Below, one piece after another: positions 45,595 to 57,021 of a DNA stretch of 64,000 nt. Under the pieces are notes generated by a model. It worked only from the letters and a program-made list of their open reading frames with translations, had not been told where the DNA came from and did not search any database. The DNA comes from Gnetum montanum (taxonomy: Eukaryota > Streptophyta > Gnetopsida > Gnetales > Gnetaceae). The stretch is from positions 22,659 through 86,658 of the forward strand of contig MNCI01022067.1 of the NCBI GenBank assembly GCA_015680685.1. Direction: 5' to 3'. Both the position numbers and the translations under genes were made by a program. Every line of letters starts with the position of its first letter. The stretch's first letter is position 1.

Positions 45595-45690
45595 TATTTA
45601 TGCTGTTTTTGAGACCTAACATTGGGTACGTGACATTGAGATGGACCCAACATTGGGTACATGACATCTAGGTCCAAAAATTTTCAATTT
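45595..45690 (-). promoter_or_regulatory. internal LTR-like promoter of the accessory gene in element D
   Basis: The minus strand has CATAAATA (45602-45595), preceded by two copies of a GTACCCAATGTT-type motif (45676-45612). The plus strand reads ACATTGGGTACRTGACAT twice, resembling the U3 motifs of D's own LTRs (GATRTTRGGTAC...GACATCGAGG at 56580-56640). The leader downstream aligns with that of element B. Confidence 0.6.
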
Positions 45691-46430
45691 ATGGGGCCAA
45701 TGAACATGCAAATTGAAGCTTTGGGATTGCTTAGAAGTTTTGAAGTTAAGGTTATCATTCTAGGGTAAGTGAGAATCTATTTTGAGGCACTAAAAATATG
45801 ATAAGGTGAAGTCGTCAATGTGAAAAGTGCGAGAATGAACAAAAAAGGAGGCATTGAAGCTTGATTGTGGAATAAATTAATTTCATGATAAGGGAAACAA
45901 TAAAATATTACAATTTGAGTGCTTGGAAGGTGAAAAATTATGGGGCCATGTTGAGCAAGTACAAGTCGCAAAAGCCACATAAGTGGATCCTCCCCAAAGT
46001 AGGCTCTAGCCTATGATGCCCTTGTGTAATCACACCTATAATGTCTATAGGCACTAAAGGAGTTGAATGCAACTTAGACTTGTGAAACAAAACACACATG
46101 TTAAAACCACCGAATTGAGATAATAATTCTATGTTACACAAAATCACAAGTTATGAACATTCAAACAACAAGATGAGATGGATTGTAGAAGGGATCGCAA
46201 AAATTGGGGCATGAGGTGTCTTACCATGGTCACAATGAAACCTTGTGTGCTATTAGTGGTTAAATAACCATGTGCCATTCATCCCAAGATTCAAACCAAG
46301 TCCACACCACATGATAGTGACATTGTATTGTTTCATCACATCGACGAACAACCATAAGACTATCAAAGTTGCAAGGAGTAACATCACTTGGTGTTTTGTC
46401 CAAGGGAGGAGCTAATTATGGCACACTTAT

Positions 46431-46461
<31 letters not shown>

Positions 46462-47399
46462 TTTGTGGTTCCGAGATGTTGCCAACCTTCAGGCATGGGT
46501 ACATGTCTTTCCAATGGGACTCGTAGAAGTTTATTTAGTGTTAGTTTAAGTTGCTCTTACTTCTATTTTTCACTAGATATTCAAGGATATAGTTACAACC
46601 TTAGTAAAATGATTAAACATGTAGAAGTGGCCAAAGAGAATCCGCAAATCCCCTTGATGTCACACCTTTTACATTTTTCCTTGGTTCTACACTCTTCTAT
46701 CTAGACACCATGATTATGAAGTTATTTTTAGGTTGGATAATGAAAGAGGCTATCATTATAACCAGAGCAAGAACCTCTTATTACTAGAATGAGTGGATAG
46801 ATGTCGTGGTCATAATGTTTGAATAATTAGTCCCTTATGACTCGACAACATAAAAAAAACCTCACCTCAATGGGCAACATGAGCATCTTATTCACAATCG
46901 AGATTACAAAAGAAAATGATAATAATAACTAAAAAATAGGAAAAACTAAATCAAGAAATAGGAAAATGACAACAAATTGTAAAACAAAAAGATGAAAAAC
47001 ACTTAAGAATCCTAAAGATTAGAATGGGGGGTAACCCCCATGACTAAACATTTGGCTATGGCAAGGATTAATAAGTGGATAAGTAGGATCCATGTATGTA
47101 TAAAATGTTGGGAATTGTCCATATCCTAGCCACTAGGTGTCAAGTGGTATTAAGGTGGCTAGGTAGAAAAATTGTTGATCACACAATTAATTGTTATATG
47201 TATGGTGGATTAGGTTTTGAGGTGTGTTAACATTGTAGGTGGTTGGCCCACAAGTGCACCCTTGATCATAATACTGTATGCATGGATTTATTTGTTGTCC
47301 CATGCTTGTAAATTCATTAGTTGGATTTGGGATTGGAGTACTGATGAATGGTGGCCCTTGTGTATAGTCAAAGGACATTGGTTGAGATAGGGAAGGTGA
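45691..47399 (-). other. non-coding spacer of element D
   Basis: Matches the spacer of element B in order. It includes a (TA)n tract and the hairpin ATGGGGG-GTAA-CCCCCAT near 47025-47042. No coding sequence seen. Confidence 0.6.
46429..46456. repeat. (TA)n microsatellite
   Basis: About 13 TA units in the spacer of element D. Element B has a CTTTTT-rich tract at the equivalent place. Confidence 0.9.
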
Positions 47400-47955
47400 T
47401 GCACTAGATTGTCATTGTGCTAGCTTGGATGATGGGGTGGATCCACGTGTGGTTTGCTTTGGCTTCCAACCTTTCCTGTAGAAGGGACATTTCCTACATT
47501 ATGGTTGGGACCCACTGGTGTCAACATATCTATACACATTTGCAGCACAAGTGACACTTTTTTGTTGATATTGTGGTGTTGGACCTTCCTAAGTTACAAG
47601 AAATGGCATATGAGGAGGTGAAATGAGAATATCAAGGGTACGTTGGATGGTAAGATGTGCAAAGTGGTGATCCTTTTGAGGATGTTGTATATTGATGGTA
47701 CTCGAGAGAGTGGTAGTGGTGATTTGAAGTGGAGGACGCAGAACTAGTTGGAGAAATAGGGTGTTGAACATAATATTTGTCTAGTTTTGGTGAGTATGGT
47801 TGATTTGGTGGTGGCCTTTTCCACGATTGTGGTTTTTGTCACTACGGTTGATGACTATGTTGAGGTTGGTAATGAGTCCCCTTAGGATGCTATGATTGGT
47901 TGTGGGACTATTTATAATTACCTTGGCCAAGAGGAAATCTCTCAGGCATGTGCTT
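47400..47955 (-). pseudogene. element D gag, C-terminal tail
   Basis: Gln/Pro/His-rich, broken frames read on the minus strand, equivalent to the Pro-rich gag tail of element B at 12200-11881. The zinc-knuckle region that should precede it is missing at the junction with element E. Confidence 0.5.
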
Positions 47956-47959
47956 CTAC

Positions 47960-48465
47960 ACAAAATTAACTAAATAGGATTTAATTAGTGTTAAATTTTT
48001 AAATTCTTTCTTAGATAATTAATCTCTCTCAACCTTGAACTCTCTTAGTTAAGTGCATTCAGTACAACTGCTTCGAGCACGTGTGCTATGCTTGGTAACC
48101 TAGTCAAGAGTAGTGTTTGGTAATCCCAGTAGCGTTGCACTAGTTCAGGGTGTGTACGGAAAGTGGGAACAGATACTGGTGCTAGGACGATTAGAACTTA
48201 GTTAGTGAAAGTTAGTTACTTAGTCTCTTCACCCTTTCCCCTATTAGCATAGGCGTTAAAAAGATAAAAGACATAAAAATCACATGCCTCAAGCTTACTT
48301 AACCATACAACCGTGACAATACAAGTAAGCTTGAGAAGACAACGATTGATTAACCTTAAGTGTTCCATAAGGTGAGTAAGCACTTAGTCCTTGGAGTTCG
48401 ACTGGATCGAGCATGTAATGCTCATATTCATATGGTTGAGTGTAGGGGTACCTGGCCACTCATCA
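47960..48465 (+). repeat. truncated 5' LTR of element E
   Basis: Contains only R/U5-like sequence from AACTAAATAGGATTTAATTA to CATCA. U3 and TATA are missing. It matches 54170-54663. Confidence 0.85.
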
Positions 48466-48466
48466 T

Positions 48467-48485
48467 TGACGCCATTGTTGAGGAC
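48467..48485 (+). other. primer binding site of element E
   Basis: TGACGCCATTGTTGAGGAC, 1 nt after the LTR; a diverged tRNA-Asp-type site. Confidence 0.65.
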
Positions 48486-48611
48486 TTAGTTGTTTGTGTG
48501 CTATGTAGAACATAGGAGATCATTCACATCATTGGAAATCTAGAACAAACTCTTAGGGTTGATCAAAAGAAAAATTAAACAACGTTCAATAGCACATCGA
48601 ACAAGACAACA

Positions 48612-50590
48612 ATGTCTTCTTCTTCGCACAAAAGCACTTCACCGCCTAGGGATCACACAAGAGACAATCGGTGGTACAAAACACGTAACCTAGATCTGCC
48701 AGTTCCTCAACAATTCTATGTGGTATATGTTCATCACGATGAATATGTACTCGAATTTACCTTTATTCTCCATCAAGATGAACAATTGCATTGGAGAGAC
48801 TTGGAAGATAACATAGTGTTGCCCCTAGACTTAGCAGTTGCCAACATGCTCCTTCGTGCTCTTGCACGAATAGGCATGTCACAATTATACACAGAGTACA
48901 TTGCATGCAAACACCACGCAAGGGACTACCATCCCACAGAAGTGCAACGCCAACGGGACTTGCAACAGGAGAGCTACTATACATCATTGAAGGGCAAAGG
49001 CCCCCATAACACTCCACATGTCTTAAGCGAAATTGAGGATGGTGAACCTATTTCAATAGGTTCTCTACAAAATGATGTTCCCCCTCTTAATGATGATGAG
49101 GAGGTGGTGTATCAGAACCTTCACTCTACAACCCTGGTTCTGATCCCTATGAACACCAAGTGTTTGATGAGAGAACACAAACACATAATGAGGGCAGGCA
49201 GTCTGGTCATAATCATGATCAGGGTCGAGACCACTGAAGGGAAGGTAGGAGACATCATCATGGCAATGGTTCTCCTTCCTCTTCACCTTCATCGTCACAT
49301 TCACCCTCTCCTTCTGTATCAGGACATAGTCATAAAGAACCCAACTGTGAGGATAAGGGTAAGCAAAGTGAGAAACCTTGACGAGAGAGTTGAGAACAAG
49401 GATGAGGGCATTCTAGAGAATCACGACATGGAAGAAGGGAAAGTAGGGAACCGTGTAGACATCATAAATGCTATGAGAGAAATGACTATGAAGAACCCCT
49501 ACTTGCAACCAAAAGCATGTTAGATATCACAGAGGTCATTAGAATACCTACAAGGCACCAGAAAGATAGCAGGATCAAGAGACTAGACATGAATAATATC
49601 CCACGATTTGAAGGGGGATACAATGTTGATCCTCAGAACCACTTACATGCATTTCAAAATGCATGTGCCTTGCAAAAAATTGAGAATGAGTGGAAAAAAT
49701 TAAAGTTGTTCCCAAGGACACTCATAAAAGAAGCGGAAAGTTGGTAGCGGTCCTTAGAACTTGAATCCATTCGAAGGTGGAGTATGATGCTAGAACTGTT
49801 TAACAATAAGTCTCAAACGTACTCCCAAGTGTCCAACTTGCGAAAGAAAATCCAAGGATGGAAGCAAGGTAATCGTGAACCTTTGGATGCTGCCATGGGT
49901 CAATATTATGCACTGCTACATCGTTGCCCGGGCCATGGTTACACACAATGGGATCAACTACGCCATCTCGTAGATGGGATTAGGCATGAAACCAGGAAAA
50001 CCCTTGGAACATATGCCTAAGGGAGATTATCAGAGCTTAGGTCCCATGAGGTTCATAGATTTTTGGAGTAAGTAGCTAAGGAAGAAGGAGAGCTATGTAA
50101 GAGAGAAATCACGGAAGAGTACAACCGCGATCCTTCCCTTCAAAAAAGAGGAGTGAGATTCTGTGAGGAGGAGGAAGAGTCACCACTTGAGGAGATGGTG
50201 AATAGAAAAACCTTGCCACTTCAAAAATTAACAACAGAAGTGTCGGATAAGGTAGATCAAATGTGGGACTCCTTGGATAGTAGATTTAAAACTATCCTTA
50301 GAATCGTAGAGGAGTCTAAGGAGCGAAGTAGTGACTATGATAAAAAGAAGAAGAGAGATTTGGACCATGCACGTAACAAAGGTAAGGGTAAAATGACTAT
50401 CATCGAAGAGGTTGTGGATTCCAATACAGATGATGATTGTGGATGTGAGATATGTCAGTATGATCATCCTAAGGAATGTTGCCCAATAATCTCACATCTA
50501 CAAGAGTCTGGGGTGTATGCACTCAACCTAAGACTTAACAAACGGCAAGCACCCCGAAGGTTACCTTATCCCCAAGGTAACTTGAGATAG
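48612..50590 (+). pseudogene. element E gag, broken
   Basis: ATG at 48612 opens ~170 plausible codons (LPVPQQFYVVYVHHDEY, LHWRDLEDNIVLPLDLAVAN), then a frameshift near 49140. The gag core continues in another frame from 49517: FEGGYNVDPQNHLHAFQNA, WKKLKLFPRT, RCPGHGYTQ and GIRHETRKTLGTYA. A TAG lies at 49745-49747 and another stop near 50020. The zinc knuckle CEICQYDHPKECC is at ~50443-50481. This is the best-preserved Athila gag in the window and served to identify the fragments in element A. Confidence 0.82.
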
Positions 50591-51179
50591 TTTCACCAAC
50601 CCTTAACATATTATCCAAGTGGAACTCTACCACAACCTATTGAGCAACACCAACAGTGGCAATACCCACAGTCATGGGGGATGCCACCGCCCTGGCAACA
50701 ATACCCTTACCGGCAACCGGATCCATATGGCTATTACGTGTAGCAGTCAGTCTCTCCAAGTGACTCTGTTGGTCACATAACCCCAAAACATCACTACTAA
50801 GCTCGGGAGTATTATAGGACTCCTTCTCCTAGGGGAGACACACCACATACATACTATCCTCCAAACCCATCCGCGACTCTTACACCGATAGCTCCACTAC
50901 CACCCACTCCAGCGATGCAAGGGGAACTCCCCACTCAACCGTAGTAACGTAATGCTACGAGAGCTATGAACCTCTAACCCACTATTGGTTCTAACAACTG
51001 TACAAAGAGAAGACCTTTCTTTAGAACCAACAGTCCAAACAAGCTCTCACAACCACAAGCGATTGAACCTCTAAATGCCTTTCCATCAAATAAGGCTTCG
51101 GAGCTCCCTTCAAACCAAAAACAAAGCTCAACACATATGGTTATGTTAACACATACCGTCACTGACTAGATCAAGGAGG

Positions 51180-51637
51180 GCCACCTTCCCAAGAAATTCT
51201 TTGACCCCGAAAGCCCCTTAATCTATCTCCAAGTCACTGGGAATGAACCTCGTAAAGCTCTTCTAAACTTAAGTTCTAGAGTTAACTTAATATCCCAAGA
51301 AATGTATAAAGCCTGGAACCTGCCTCCACTAAAGAAGAGCAATATTTGCTTAGAGTTGGTGGACCAATCCATCACCGTGCCTTTGGGATTGGTGGAGGAC
51401 ATCGTTACCATTGTGTGTGGGTGGTCATACCTAGCTAATTTCCTAGTGATAGAAGTTAAAAATAACAAATGGGACTTCCTAATAATAATGGAAAGGGCAT
51501 GGCTCAGCACCATAAATGCACGCCTAGGAATCCGTGATCTTTCCCTGGAAATATCTAAGGAAAACACTTATGGGAAGATCAAGAAGAAGAAGGTTCCATG
51601 CATCACATATAGTGATATGGAGGGTGATGGCATATAG
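51180..51637 (+). pseudogene. element E protease, catalytic residue lost
   Basis: Homologous to the protease of element A. At the active site the sequence reads LLNLSSRVNLIS where A has LLDSGSGVNLIS, so the catalytic Asp and Gly are gone. The following region (MYKAWNLPPLKKSNICLELV, RAWLSTINARLGIRDLSLEI) is well kept and open to 51637. Confidence 0.75.
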
Positions 51638-51905
51638 GAATGTTCAACATTTCCTATATGCAACCGGTGTGCCCAGGAAATTAACATACAAAAGTGCCTA
51701 TATGTAGCAACCACACAAAAAAAAGACACCCCATGGTTGATAACTGATCCAAAGAGCAACTTACCAACATGCATGGAGCTAACTGGGGGAACAACTTCCA
51801 CTCACATCGAAAGCATAGATACACTGGAGCAAGAGTGTCGCCAACTTCAAACCCTTAACCTGAAAACATGAATTGGGAGAAGTTGGACACTTCTAAAAAA
51901 TTCAA

Positions 51906-53857
51906 ATAAGCGCTCATTATTTCAGATCTCTCCCTTTCAATTCAGTCATGGGGGAGATGGCCACCTATGCTGATCAATTGAGGCCCTCAGTTCCTTTTTA
52001 AGTTTTTTTTTTACACATTTTTTTTTTACAAATTTCTTTAACTTTTTCTTCTTTTTGTTTTGCAACATCATTCATACTTTTTCTTTTATTTGTGTGTGTG
52101 TGTATGTGTTTATCCATTTTGTTAAGTTTATCACCCAATAAGTGCTCTTGGAGATGGTATGAACTATATTCTATGGGTTGCTAATGTTTGGTTTTTACCT
52201 TTAAGTTATAATGTTGATACTAAGGTATGGTTCTTTTGATATAAAAGGCAATGAGTCCACATCATTCATGCATCTACAAATTTCTATGGTTTCTCTTGGC
52301 TTGGAACTGTATAGTCCCTTTCTTTAAAATAATAATTAAACTATCAATGAACCAGTGATTGGGCATTTCTCAAACTAAGGAAGGACTCAAGAATCAAAAA
52401 GGGTGTGACTTCAAGGGGACTTGATGCATTTGTGTTGGCCATTCTCTTAGGTGCTTGGATGTTTTCTTCTTGAGTTTTCTTACTGTTCCGACGTTGCCCC
52501 ATTATCAGGAAGTTGAGCAAATAAAAATAATAAGTCTTTGCATGGTGTGGTTCTCATGCAAAATAAAATAAAATAAAAATTAGTGAGAATTCAAAGCACA
52601 CCCCTTAGAAGAAATAATCATTTGGGCTACAAGCACTAGTTATGGAACCAAATAAACATTTTTCCTCTAACTAAGGCCCTTCTCATTTCCTACTTTCTCC
52701 TTTTCTCGTTTCGTTGGAATGGTGGTGACTCTTTGAGGGAGGCATTCATGTTACTTCAGGTGGATGGATTGACCAAATCTATTAATGTGAAGTCACTAGA
52801 TGTGGTTTGTTTGAGGCTAGATTTGGAATAGGATCTACTATGTCACATTAACCATAAATACACAAGGGGCTATGCACCACCTTGTTCTTGAGACTCCATT
52901 CCATTCTCTTCTTTCCATCCTTCTTTTTCCATTTTTCACCTCATTGCTGGTTGTATCAATAGTCCATATTTTGGTTGATGCATTGTTTTCTTTTTGGTAA
53001 AATCTTATGGTTAAGACTTTAACTCTTGCTTTCAGATGACATTTCTAGAGCCTATGGACTCTTTGAATGTGGGGTTGTCAGGGCATTAAGGGCATGAGCC
53101 TGCTTTGGGGAGGACCCATTGGCATTCCTATTTGGTACATCAGTTAATTTCTTTTCCTTAAACATTCTCATAATCAACATTTATTTTGTTCATTTCCATC
53201 TCTAACATCCATTTCATCAGCTTTTCCGTTGTTTCTGTTTCTCCATCTTTCTTATTCCTTATCTTTTTCCATTCTATCACTACTAGAGGTTTGCTCTTAG
53301 TCATGGGGGTCTTGGTCCAATTTTTTCAATTTTCTCCTAACCCCTACACCTTGGGTAGTCATCAATGTTATATCTCCAAAATCTGCATCAGCCATATCAC
53401 AACTTAGCCAATGGACCTTACACTGAAGCAAGGTATCAACTACATTGTGATTCATTTACCCTTGCTAATATAAGACTGTGTTGTGTGTGCAGATGACAAT
53501 CATACACCAACGGATTGGATCTGGAGGGAACATTTGGAATGGATCGGTGCCGAAGTAGTTATGCAAGGAACAAGATTGATGACACGCTTATGGATGAATA
53601 ATGAAAGGTGCAATCTTGGCATTGGTGGCAGCAGACTTCTTCTTTTCTCTCTCTCTTCTCTCTCTTAGTTGCCAAATAAGATTGGATGTCAAATGTCTAT
53701 AGTGTTCACTCTTGTTGTCATGAACACTAATTTTGTCATGTATTGTAATGATAATCCATTCACATGTCACCCCATTCACCATTAGCACCATTCAAGTCAA
53801 TAATCCCATACCTTTCCAATATTTTGTAAGGAACTTGAGGATGAGTTTTTATTCAGT
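51906..53857 (+). other. post-integrase spacer of element E
   Basis: Non-coding, colinear with the 3' spacer of A. Begins TCATTATTTCAGATCTC, then TCATGGGGGAGATGGCCACC and a T-rich tract. The join at ~51905 marks where RT to integrase were deleted. Confidence 0.75.
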
Positions 53858-53867
53858 CATGGAGGTA

Positions 53868-54663
53868 TGATGAGCCGTGATATCGCGTACACAATATTGC
53901 AGCCACGATATCACATTTGACTCCACGATATCGCATCCCACCGCAAGTTCTATAAATAAGAGGTGGCCTTCCCTTGTTTCTACATCTAGATCTAGACCCT
54001 TAGCCAAACTATAGCAGTTTCACCATTCCAGAGTTAGAATAATTTCCATGTGCCCATAGTAGGAATCTCAAAGTGAACAGATCTTTATTTGAGCAAATTG
54101 TGCCTGAGCACACATTTGTGTACGGTAATAAAGATGAACTTTCTGATAAACCTTGCAGCATATGGACTAAGCTAAATAGGATTTAATTAGTGTTAAATGT
54201 TTAAATGCTTAGATAATTAAGCTCTCTCAATCCTTAACTCTCTTAGTTAAGTGCATTTAGTACGACCACTTCAAGCACGTGTGCTACACTTGGTAACCCA
54301 GTAACAAGTAGCGTTTGGTAATCCCAGTAGCATTGCACTAATTCAGGGTGTGTACGACAAGTGGGAACAGATACTGGTGCTAGGACGAATAGAGCTTAGT
54401 TAGTGAAAGTTAGTTACTTAGTCTCTTCACCCTTTCCCCTATTAGCATAGGTGTTAAAAAAATAAGAGACATAAAAATCACATGCCTCAAGCTTACTTAA
54501 CCATACAACCGTGACAATACAAGTAAGCTTGGGAAGACAACGATTGATTAACCTTAAGTGTTCGATGAGGCGCGTAAGCACTTAGTCCTTGAAGTTCGAC
54601 CAGATCGCACATGTAACGCTCGTATTCGTATGGTTGAGTGTAGGGGTATCTCGCCACTCATCA
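53868..54663 (+). repeat. 3' LTR of element E
   Basis: 796 bp, TGATGAG...CTCATCA. U3 has four GATATCGC/GATATCAC motifs (53878-53935) and TATAAATA at 53951-53958. Confidence 0.9.
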
Positions 54664-55668
54664 AGCTCGTATAATTACCTTGAGGCATACATTCCAAGGG
54701 TTTTTCTTATTTCATTATGAAGTTTATCTATGATGTGGAATAGTTGCCTTTCCTTGGAGAAGCCATGGCCTGGGCATCTATTCAGTAAAGCATAATATAT
54801 ATCTAAGGACATGTCCAAGAGTTCATGTTATTCTTGTTTCCACTCTTGGATCTGTCTCCTTAGGTTGGACACTCTTGCATAGGTTTGGTATTTCTTATTG
54901 AAAAGTTCCAGCATTGTAGACCATCATTGGATTGAATTTGGTCTCAACAATCGATACCACACTTCAGCTCTATCAATTACTATCTTGGGAAAGAGCTTAA
55001 GGTTTTACCATTCACTTTCAATGTTGTAGTAAGCACAAGCATCATGGAAGGCTTGCAAATGTTGTTTTGGATCTAAATCATAGCCTCCTACAAATTTAGG
55101 AATATTATTCATGTCAAGCTTAGGTAAACAACTATTTTTGCAATGCCTACAAGATATCTTAATAGCCTTTGTGATATGCATTAGGCTCTTAGTGTCCAAT
55201 AGGCGTTCATCATCATCAAACAAATTTTGAGGGAAATTTCTATGTTCATGGTGACTTCTTTGACTTTTTCTATGGGTTCGATTCTAATTTTTAGTCTAAT
55301 TCTTTAATGGAGCTCTATCTCTATACTTACATTCATCTTCGTTAGAACTAGACTTTAAAGGAAAAGAGGAAGATGAGGAATTGGAAGAATTGCCATGGCT
55401 TCTATGATGTTCTTTGGGATCCCCTGGTTTATTGTTTCTAGGTTTTATAGGCCTTGAGGCCTCCCCTAGTTCAAGACCTACGTCATCTTCTCCAAGATTG
55501 TTTCCCTTAGGTGAATGTAGTCTTTGAGTGTCATCAAGGTGGTCATGATCATAAGAAATCCCTACATAAGGTTGATCACTCCAATCTTCTTCATTGTATA
55601 TCTTGTTATTTCTCCAATGAATTTGTTCGCTATATAGCGCATAGTCACTTCCATGTGAGAGAGACATT
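54664..55668 (-). pseudogene. element D gag, N-terminal part, broken
   Basis: ATG at 55668 opens 123 codons (SEQIHWRNNKIYNEEDWSDQ, Ser-rich end), a stop follows, and then the gag core: IPKFVGGYDLDPKQHLQAFH (55130-55035), a KLFPKIVI-like stretch and RCPGHGFS near 54770. Element E is inserted at 54663/54664. Confidence 0.78.
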
Positions 55669-55773
55669 GTTCTTAATTTATAGTGTGTGTGAGCTAAGAG
55701 TTTTTGAAAGATATATCATTGATACCTTTTACAGCGGTTGTGTATAATATAACTAATCTAGATAACTAGCACC

Positions 55774-55792
55774 ATCCCTAGCCATGGCGCCA
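55774..55792 (-). other. primer binding site of element D
   Basis: The minus strand reads TGGCGCCATGGCTAGGGAT next to the 5' LTR; tRNA-Asp-type. Confidence 0.7.
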
Positions 55793-55793
55793 A

Positions 55794-56673
55794 TGATGAG
55801 CAGCGAGATACCCCTACACTCAACCATACAAATCACAAGTGTTCATGCATGATCTGATTAAATTTCATGGATGGGATTAGTTATGGCATCTAAATCGCTA
55901 TGCTTTGATCACAGTTTGTTGTCTTCTCACTTAGACTAGTGATAGCTTTGTCACATATGGTTTAGTCCAAAGTGAGGAGTATGATGTTATCTAATTCTAT
56001 GCTACTCCTGATGACAAAAAAGAGATAAATTAATTAAACTACTAAGTAATGGAAAACAAGATTTAAACTAGCCTATGATGATGAGTATCTACTCTTAATT
56101 GTCCATACACATCTTGGACTTCATGAGGCTACTTTTGGGATTGCCAAGTGTACATCACTAGTTGTGCCAAACGATACACCTTTGGATTACCAAGTATCTA
56201 CACTTAAATGTTCATGATTGAGGTGTACACATTCTGCTTAATAACAAGAACAATAAATAGAAATAAATGGAAATATTTAACTAAAGGAAGTAGTAAATAA
56301 TTAACAATTAAAAGCAATAATAATCTAAGTGGATGTTGCAATGATGGGATTAATCTCGATTTTTATTACCAATCATGTAACATGTCCAAGTACACTACAC
56401 TCGAACAAAGGTGTTGTACAATTATAAACATCACACTATGGGCATGCACTGGGAATAACAAACTTTAAAGAGAAGAAATCAAAAACTAGAACTATCTTTT
56501 ACATGCTACTGACTACTCCCCATCTAAGCACCCAAATGTCATATTTATAGGCATACCCAAATGAGGCGATGTTGGGTATTCGATGTTGCTTATTGGCTCT
56601 GATATTAGGTACATGACATCGAGGCTTCGACATCGTGTATTTGACATCAAGGCCTTACAACGATGACTCGTCA
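55794..56673 (-). repeat. 5' LTR of element D
   Basis: 880 bp, partner of 41299-42150. The inverted TATA TATTTATA is at 56542-56549. U3 motifs of the GATGTTGGGTATTCGATGTT type lie at 56575-56650. Confidence 0.88.
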
Positions 56674-57021
56674 ATTAGCAAGAGAATCCCTTTGAAAAAC
56701 CACATTACATTGGAACTTCCAGATGGCATGAAGGAATAGGAGACGAAAGCAACACCAAGTATGAAGTATAAATCCTTGAAGTTGAAGAGTGTTACATGCT
56801 TGCTTTGACTAAGGACCCTTGCATAGGATTCGTTGGAACTTTGCGGGTGTTGAAAAATGTGCATTAATGCACAAAAATCTTGTATTCATAAGACACATCT
56901 TTCACGTGAATAGCCTAAGCAGTGCGCATAAACATTATTGACTAAATGTGTATATGAATATTTATTTAGTTGACTTGAAGTTAAAATTAAGGATAAAAAA
57001 TGTATAGAATACACATATATC

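Larger units (their letters stand above)
47960..54663 (+). mobile_element. element E: Athila-type element with gag and protease only, nested in D
   Basis: Truncated 5' LTR (47960-48465), tRNA-Asp-type primer site, gag (48612-50590), protease (51180-51637), then an abrupt jump at ~51905 into post-integrase spacer, polypurine tract (CATGGAGGTA) and full 3' LTR (53868-54663). RT, RNase H and integrase are deleted. No target duplication can be seen because the left end is lost. Confidence 0.85.
41299..56673 (-). mobile_element. element D: non-autonomous relative of B, carrying nested element E
   Basis: LTRs at 41299-42150 and 55794-56673 are flanked by target duplication ATTAG (41294-41298 and 56674-56678). 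On the minus strand: 5' LTR, primer site, gag N-terminal part (55668-54664), element E, gag tail (47955-47400), spacer, internal promoter (45690-45595), accessory gene (45055-42358), 3' LTR. The layout and accessory gene match element B. Pol is absent. The junction near 47960 has lost part of gag and the 5' half of E's LTR. Confidence 0.88.
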
